Positions 49,367 to 53,003 of a DNA stretch of 53,003 nt are shown piece after piece. Each line of letters begins with the position of its first letter. Position 1 is the first letter of the stretch. The DNA comes from JBHJOF01 sp050330055 (GTDB taxonomy: Bacteria > Pseudomonadota > Alphaproteobacteria > Kiloniellales > JAKSDN01), in NCBI GenBank assembly GCA_050330055.1, contig JBHJOF010000004.1, positions 1 through 53,003 of the forward strand, read 5' to 3'. Both the position numbers and the translations under genes were made by a program. Under the pieces are notes generated by a model. It was given only the letters and a program-made list of their open reading frames with translations. It was not told the origin of the DNA and did no database searches.

Positions 49367-51793
49367 TCAGGCGGCCTTGCTCGACGCGCTCGCCGACTCG
49401 CGCAGGCGGACCACTAGGCCCTCGAGCTGCTCGGCCAGGGCGACCGACTGCTCGGCCAGCCCGGCCGAGGCCTGCAGCACGCTGGCGGCTGAGCGGTCGG
49501 TCTTGTCAGCCGCTTCCGAGACGCTGTCGATGCTGTCGGTGACCTGCTCGGTGCCGTGGCAGGCTTGCTGCACGTTGCGGGCGATCTCCTGGGTCGCCCC
49601 CGCCTGCTGCTCGACGGTGGAAAGGATCGCGGACGCGATCTCGTTCATCTGATCGATGGTCTTGCCGATGCCGCCGATGACGCTCGCCGCGCTCGTCGTG
49701 GCGTTCTGCATGGCGGTAATCTGCTGCGCGATCTCTTCAGTCGCCTTGCCGGTCTGGGTCGCCAGGTTCTTCACTTCGCTCGCGACCACGGCGAAGCCCT
49801 TGCCGGCTTCGCCGGCCCGCGCCGCCTCGATGGTGGCGTTGAGCGCCAAGAGATTGGTCTGCTCGGCGATGTCCTGGATCAGGTTGACCACCTCGCCGAT
49901 GCGCTGTGCGGCGGCAACCAACCCCTCTACCTCCTCGTTGGTGCGGCGCGCTTCCTCGGTCGCCTTCTTGGCGATCTCATTCGAGCTGGCGACGTTGCGG
50001 TTGATCTCGGCGATCGACGACGAGAGTTCCTCGGCCGAAGCGGCGACCGTCTGCACGTTCTGCGAGGCCTCGGCCGAGGCGTCGCGCACGGCGGCGGACT
50101 GCTCCTTGGTCTGGTCGGCCAGCTTCGACATGGACTGGGCGTTGTGGGTCATGTCGTCGGAGGCGCTGCGCACGGCATCGACGATGGCCTTGACCTTGAC
50201 GTCGAGGGTGTCGGCCAGCTCCAGCATGAGCTTGTCGCGCTCGGCCTGGGCCCGCCGCTCGGCCTCCTGCTGCTCGGCGCGCAGCCGCTCGACCTCCTGG
50301 CCGTTGTCCTTGAAGACCTGCACCGCAAGCGCCATGGCGCCGAGCTCGTCGCGCCGCTCGCGGTCCGGCACCTCGACCGAGAAATCGTTGGCGACCAGAC
50401 GCTGCATCACCGCGGTCAGGCGCGAGACGGGACGCGAGATGCCGCGTCCGATGACGAAAGCAAGCACGATGCCGATCGCAAGCGCACCCAGGGTTCCGGC
50501 CACCATGAGGGTCTGGCTGAGCACGCGCTGATCATCCATCGCCGCGCCCAGCGTCTGATCAGCGCCGCGCACCAGTCCGAGCACCGCATCCTGCGCCGCG
50601 CGCATGGTCTGCTCGGCCTCGGCCTGCAGGTCGAGGGCCTCGGCCATCTGCTCGAGCGCGGCGCGGTAGGCCTTGATCGCCTGATCGATCTGCTCGACCA
50701 AGGCGAACTGATCATCGCCGTCGACGAACTTGCGCAGCTTGATCGGCAGCAAGCCGATGCTGCGCAGCTGCTGCTGCATCGGCTCCAGCGCCTGCTCGCC
50801 GCCGCCCTGCTGCACGAACTCGCGCTCGGCGAGCTGCAGGCCGCGGGTGAAGGCCACCAGGCGCAGGGCGTCGGCCTGGGCAACGACGGCGCGATCGACC
50901 AGCTTGCGCGCCTCGGCGGTGCCGGCCGCCACCTCGTTGTAAGCTTCGCGCTGGCGCTTCTCGATGGCGCCCGTAAAGGCATTGATGCGGGTCGAGGACT
51001 TGGCCAGCTCCGCCTCGACCGCGCTGACACCCTCGCCGGCTTCATAGGCCTTGGCCAGATCGGCGAAGGATTTGCGGTAGGCGTTGACTTCTTTCGACAC
51101 CTTGGCGACGGCCGCCTCGTCGGCCGTGCCGGCCGACAGCTTGCGCAGCGCGACGGCGGCCAGGAACATCTGCTTGATCGATTCCATGGCGACGTCCGCG
51201 TCGGCCTCGGCGCGGGTGAGCCGGAACACCGCTTCGCCCTCGCGCGCCTTCAGGGTGGCGCGGATCAGGTCATCGGCCGCCTGGGCGAGGTCGAGGCGCC
51301 GGGCCTGCTCGGTCTCTGCCACTTCCAAGCCCTCGACCAGCCGGCTGTATTCCGCTTGCTGCGCGTCGCGGATCGCCACCGCCCGTGATTCGAGCTCGGT
51401 GGTGCGCGCCAGCATGTCCTGCAGGCGCTGAGCGTTCTGGCGGTCCAGGGTAGCGTAGTTGGCCAAGGCGGCCTGGTAGGAGGCGATCGCACCGGCGACC
51501 GAGTCCATGGTCTCGCGCGCCGTGTCGCTCTCGTCGCGCAGCTCCGCTGCCCTGGCGCCGACCTCCCCGATCCCGGCCGAGGCGGCCTCCAGGTCGGCTG
51601 GATCGCCGCTCTGCCGGTAGGCGCCGACCGAAGCCGTGGCCTCGTTCAAACGCTGTACCAGCCCGGACATTCGGTCCTTGGCACTAACGCCGTCTGAGTA
51701 ATTGATAAGGCTAGTCCAGCCAATCGTGCCGACAAACGCGGTAAGCAGCAGGACTGCGGCAAAACCTATGGAAATCCTGAAGCTTATTGGCAC
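49367..51793 (-). CDS. Methyl-accepting chemotaxis protein with large periplasmic HBM-like sensor
   Basis: The 808-residue receptor has a first membrane helix (about residues 8-28), a long helical periplasmic region (about 30-430), a second helix (VAGTLGALAIGIVLAFVIG), a HAMP segment (SRPVSRLTAVMQRLVANDF) and a signalling domain with the conserved hairpin tip EQTNLLALNATIEAARAGEA. The all-helical sensor resembles HBM/4HB-type modules but is unusually long, perhaps two modules in tandem. It ends without a CheR/CheB docking pentapeptide. It is divergent from a free periplasmic sensor-like protein gene. Confidence 0.92.
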   Translation of the reverse strand: MPISFRISIGFAAVLLLTAFVGTIGWTSLINYSDGVSAKDRMSGLVQRLNEATASVGAYRQSGDPADLEAASAGIGEVGARAAELRDESDTARETMDSVAGAIASYQAALANYATLDRQNAQRLQDMLARTTELESRAVAIRDAQQAEYSRLVEGLEVAETEQARRLDLAQAADDLIRATLKAREGEAVFRLTRAEADADVAMESIKQMFLAAVALRKLSAGTADEAAVAKVSKEVNAYRKSFADLAKAYEAGEGVSAVEAELAKSSTRINAFTGAIEKRQREAYNEVAAGTAEARKLVDRAVVAQADALRLVAFTRGLQLAEREFVQQGGGEQALEPMQQQLRSIGLLPIKLRKFVDGDDQFALVEQIDQAIKAYRAALEQMAEALDLQAEAEQTMRAAQDAVLGLVRGADQTLGAAMDDQRVLSQTLMVAGTLGALAIGIVLAFVIGRGISRPVSRLTAVMQRLVANDFSVEVPDRERRDELGAMALAVQVFKDNGQEVERLRAEQQEAERRAQAERDKLMLELADTLDVKVKAIVDAVRSASDDMTHNAQSMSKLADQTKEQSAAVRDASAEASQNVQTVAASAEELSSSIAEINRNVASSNEIAKKATEEARRTNEEVEGLVAAAQRIGEVVNLIQDIAEQTNLLALNATIEAARAGEAGKGFAVVASEVKNLATQTGKATEEIAQQITAMQNATTSAASVIGGIGKTIDQMNEIASAILSTVEQQAGATQEIARNVQQACHGTEQVTDSIDSVSEAADKTDRSAASVLQASAGLAEQSVALAEQLEGLVVRLRESASASSKAA

Positions 51794-52052
51794 GGCAGGG
51801 GCTCCTCTCCGGCAGTCAGCTCTGGCAACTGACCGGGAGTTTTGCGCGCAATAGCTTTGAGAATTGTTAATTTGTTCGTCCTAGTTCTATCCCCGCGGCG
51901 AGGGAGGCCAGGACATGGCAGGCCCGCAACTGTTCCCCTGGAATGGTTGCAAGTCGATCATGTCCGGCCCGCGAGTCGTCAGCCCGCCGCCGCCCGACTT
52001 GGTGGGACGGTGAGGTGCCATTGCTAGCCCTGAGAAACGGAGTATTCCCGCG

Positions 52053-52640
52053 ATGAAGTCTAAGCTTTGCACGGCCCTGGCGGCCGCGGCGCTGGTCCTT
52101 TCCGGTCTTGCCGCCAGCGCCTCGGCCAACGACTACGAGCCGCAGATCCGCGCGGCCTTCGAAACCAAGATCAAGCCTTGGCTCAGCGACCCGAAGGTGG
52201 TCGAGGCCATCAAGGCGCAGAACCAGAAGCACGTCGGCCTGAGCGAGGCCGAGATCGACACCCTGGACAAGCAGTGGCGCGCCGAGGCCAAGGCCGGCGG
52301 CGGCCCGCTGATCGACGAGGTGATGGCCAACGCGCTCTCGAGCTTCCTGAAGAGCAAGAAGAGCGAGATCGGCGGCTTGGTCACCGAGATGTTCGTGATG
52401 GACAACCTCGGCCTCAACGTCGGCCAGAGCGACGTAACCACCGACTACATGCAGGGCGACGAGGCCAAGTGGCAGAAGACCTACCCGGCCGGCCCCGGCG
52501 CGGTCTTTGTCGACGACGTCGAGTTCGACGATAGCACCGAGAGCTTCCAGTCGCAGATCAGCGTCACGATCGTCGATCCGGCGACCGGCGAGCCGATCGG
52601 CGCCATCACCGTCGGCGTCAACGTCGAAGAGCTATCCTGA
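52053..52640 (+). CDS. Free-standing periplasmic PDC/Cache-like sensor protein
   Basis: The 195-residue precursor has a signal peptide (MKSKLCTALAAAALVLSGLA, ending ASAND near residue 26) and no other membrane segment. The mature part resembles the Cache/PDC domains of chemoreceptors: MFVMDNLGLNVGQSDVTTDY then MQGDEAKWQKTY, and a C-terminal IGAITVGVNVEEL. It is thus a sensor domain without a receptor. The divergent gene at 49367-51793 is a chemoreceptor, which suggests a binding-protein role. A hairpin terminator follows at 52666. Confidence 0.82.
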   Translation: MKSKLCTALAAAALVLSGLAASASANDYEPQIRAAFETKIKPWLSDPKVVEAIKAQNQKHVGLSEAEIDTLDKQWRAEAKAGGGPLIDEVMANALSSFLKSKKSEIGGLVTEMFVMDNLGLNVGQSDVTTDYMQGDEAKWQKTYPAGPGAVFVDDVEFDDSTESFQSQISVTIVDPATGEPIGAITVGVNVEELS

Positions 52641-52665
52641 GCCCTTCCCGGCCGACGCCTGTCGC

Positions 52666-52690
52666 AGGGCCGCCCCCTTCGGGCGGCCCT
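52666..52690 (+). terminator. Terminator of the PDC-like gene
   Basis: AGGGCCGCCC (52666-52675) and GGGCGGCCCT (52681-52690) form a perfect 10-bp GC stem 26 bp after the stop codon. Only a weak T-containing tail follows (GACTCATTCC). Confidence 0.75.
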
Positions 52691-52717
52691 GACTCATTCC
52701 GGGTTGGCGATCCGTCA

Positions 52718-52802
52718 GGGGAAATAAGGGGACAGTATACCTAATTATATTGCGCAAACAGTCTGCGCAATATAATTAGGTATACTGTCCCCTTATTTCC
52801 CC
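52718..52802. repeat. Perfect 39-bp inverted repeat with 7-base loop
   Basis: The arms 52718-52756 and 52764-52802 are exact reverse complements; the loop is AACAGTC. The arms contain AGGGGACAGTATACCTAATT and are far richer in AT than the flanks. The GGGGACAGTATACC end resembles sequences near REP-associated or IS200-like transposases, from memory, so a small mobile hairpin is likely. It overlaps the 3' end of the next gene and supplies its stop codon. Confidence 0.95.
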
Positions 52803-53003
52803 TTACTTCGGCGGAAGCTGCCATCGGCCCTGACCTCGACCCCATAGTCGCGGAGCGCCGCCGCGCGGCTGACGAAGCCGTTGGCGACGTCGGCGGCGAC
52901 CAACTCGGCCGGCCGCTCGCGCGGGTCGCCGAGCCCGCCGCCGCCCGGCATCTCCAGGATCAGGCGGTCGCCGGCCGGGATCGGCTGGCGGCCCTTGGCG
53001 CGC
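52793..53003 (-). CDS. Hydantoinase B/oxoprolinase family protein, C-terminal part (cut by window edge)
   Basis: The visible 69 codons read GRQPIPAGDRLILEMPGGGG, LGDPRERPAELVAADVANGF and VSRAAALRDYGV. This is the conserved C-terminus of the hydantoinase B (HyuB)/5-oxoprolinase family, ATP-dependent or partner-dependent ring-opening amidohydrolases. The last codons, after ADGSFRR, are SKGK followed by TAA; GK and the TAA come from the right arm of the 39-bp hairpin. The original stop has therefore probably been replaced. The rest of the gene lies beyond the right edge. Confidence 0.85.
   Translation of the reverse strand, partial: RAKGRQPIPAGDRLILEMPGGGGLGDPRERPAELVAADVANGFVSRAAALRDYGVEVRADGSFRRSKGK

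Overview
The window is high-GC DNA from an alphaproteobacterium. The likely group is the Rhodospirillales/Kiloniellales lineage. This rests on the ethylmalonyl-CoA pathway genes, a Rhizobium-type glycerol ABC operon, Coq7, a DUF4743 Nudix gene and an argH/tlpA divergent pair. The species cannot be named from the sequence. Both edges cut genes: argH on the left and a hydantoinase B/oxoprolinase gene on the right.

Region 1 (1-14,200) is mainly acetyl-CoA/crotonyl-CoA assimilation. It holds 3-hydroxybutyryl-CoA dehydrogenase, both ETF subunits, a PduO-type cobalamin adenosyltransferase, methylsuccinyl-CoA dehydrogenase, crotonyl-CoA carboxylase/reductase and, divergent from it, ethylmalonyl-CoA mutase. 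ETF would take electrons from the dehydrogenase and the adenosyltransferase would make B12 coenzyme for the mutase. Between them lie an ECF sigma / ferritin-like / cytochrome c group and homospermidine synthase.

Region 2 (14,200-32,000) is mixed housekeeping: cytochromes, a secreted hydrolase, an NDUFA9-like protein, LysE, MlaC-like, a CHAP lipoprotein, a b561-YceI-YceI set, a tandem duplication of a small membrane protein that dragged along a YceI fragment, Nudix, GNATs, GluQRS, an AlkA-type glycosylase, esterase, HNH, and a YqaA-DsbB-Coq7 operon. Several gaps carry long palindromic repeats.

Region 3 (32,015-38,291) is the most unusual. It is a four-gene operon encoding an MBOAT-SGNH fusion, a carrier protein, a stand-alone adenylation enzyme whose ten specificity residues read DLLYLALVCK, and a prolyl-carrier-type flavin dehydrogenase. 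Known chemistry predicts conversion of L-proline to pyrrole-2-carboxyl on the carrier. Pairing this with an MBOAT and an SGNH domain resembles the Dlt system and suggests delivery of a pyrrole-2-carboxyl (or prolyl) group to an envelope or exported acceptor. The operon is bracketed by an intact tRNA-Leu(CAA) gene and a truncated copy of the same locus in direct orientation.

Region 4 (38,300-53,003) has a secreted trypsin-like protease, a double cold-shock protein, the complete glpR-D-S-T-P-Q-U-V glycerol operon with matching putative GlpR operators, a large chemoreceptor divergent from a free periplasmic sensor-like protein, and a perfect 39-bp hairpin that supplies the stop codon of the right-edge gene.
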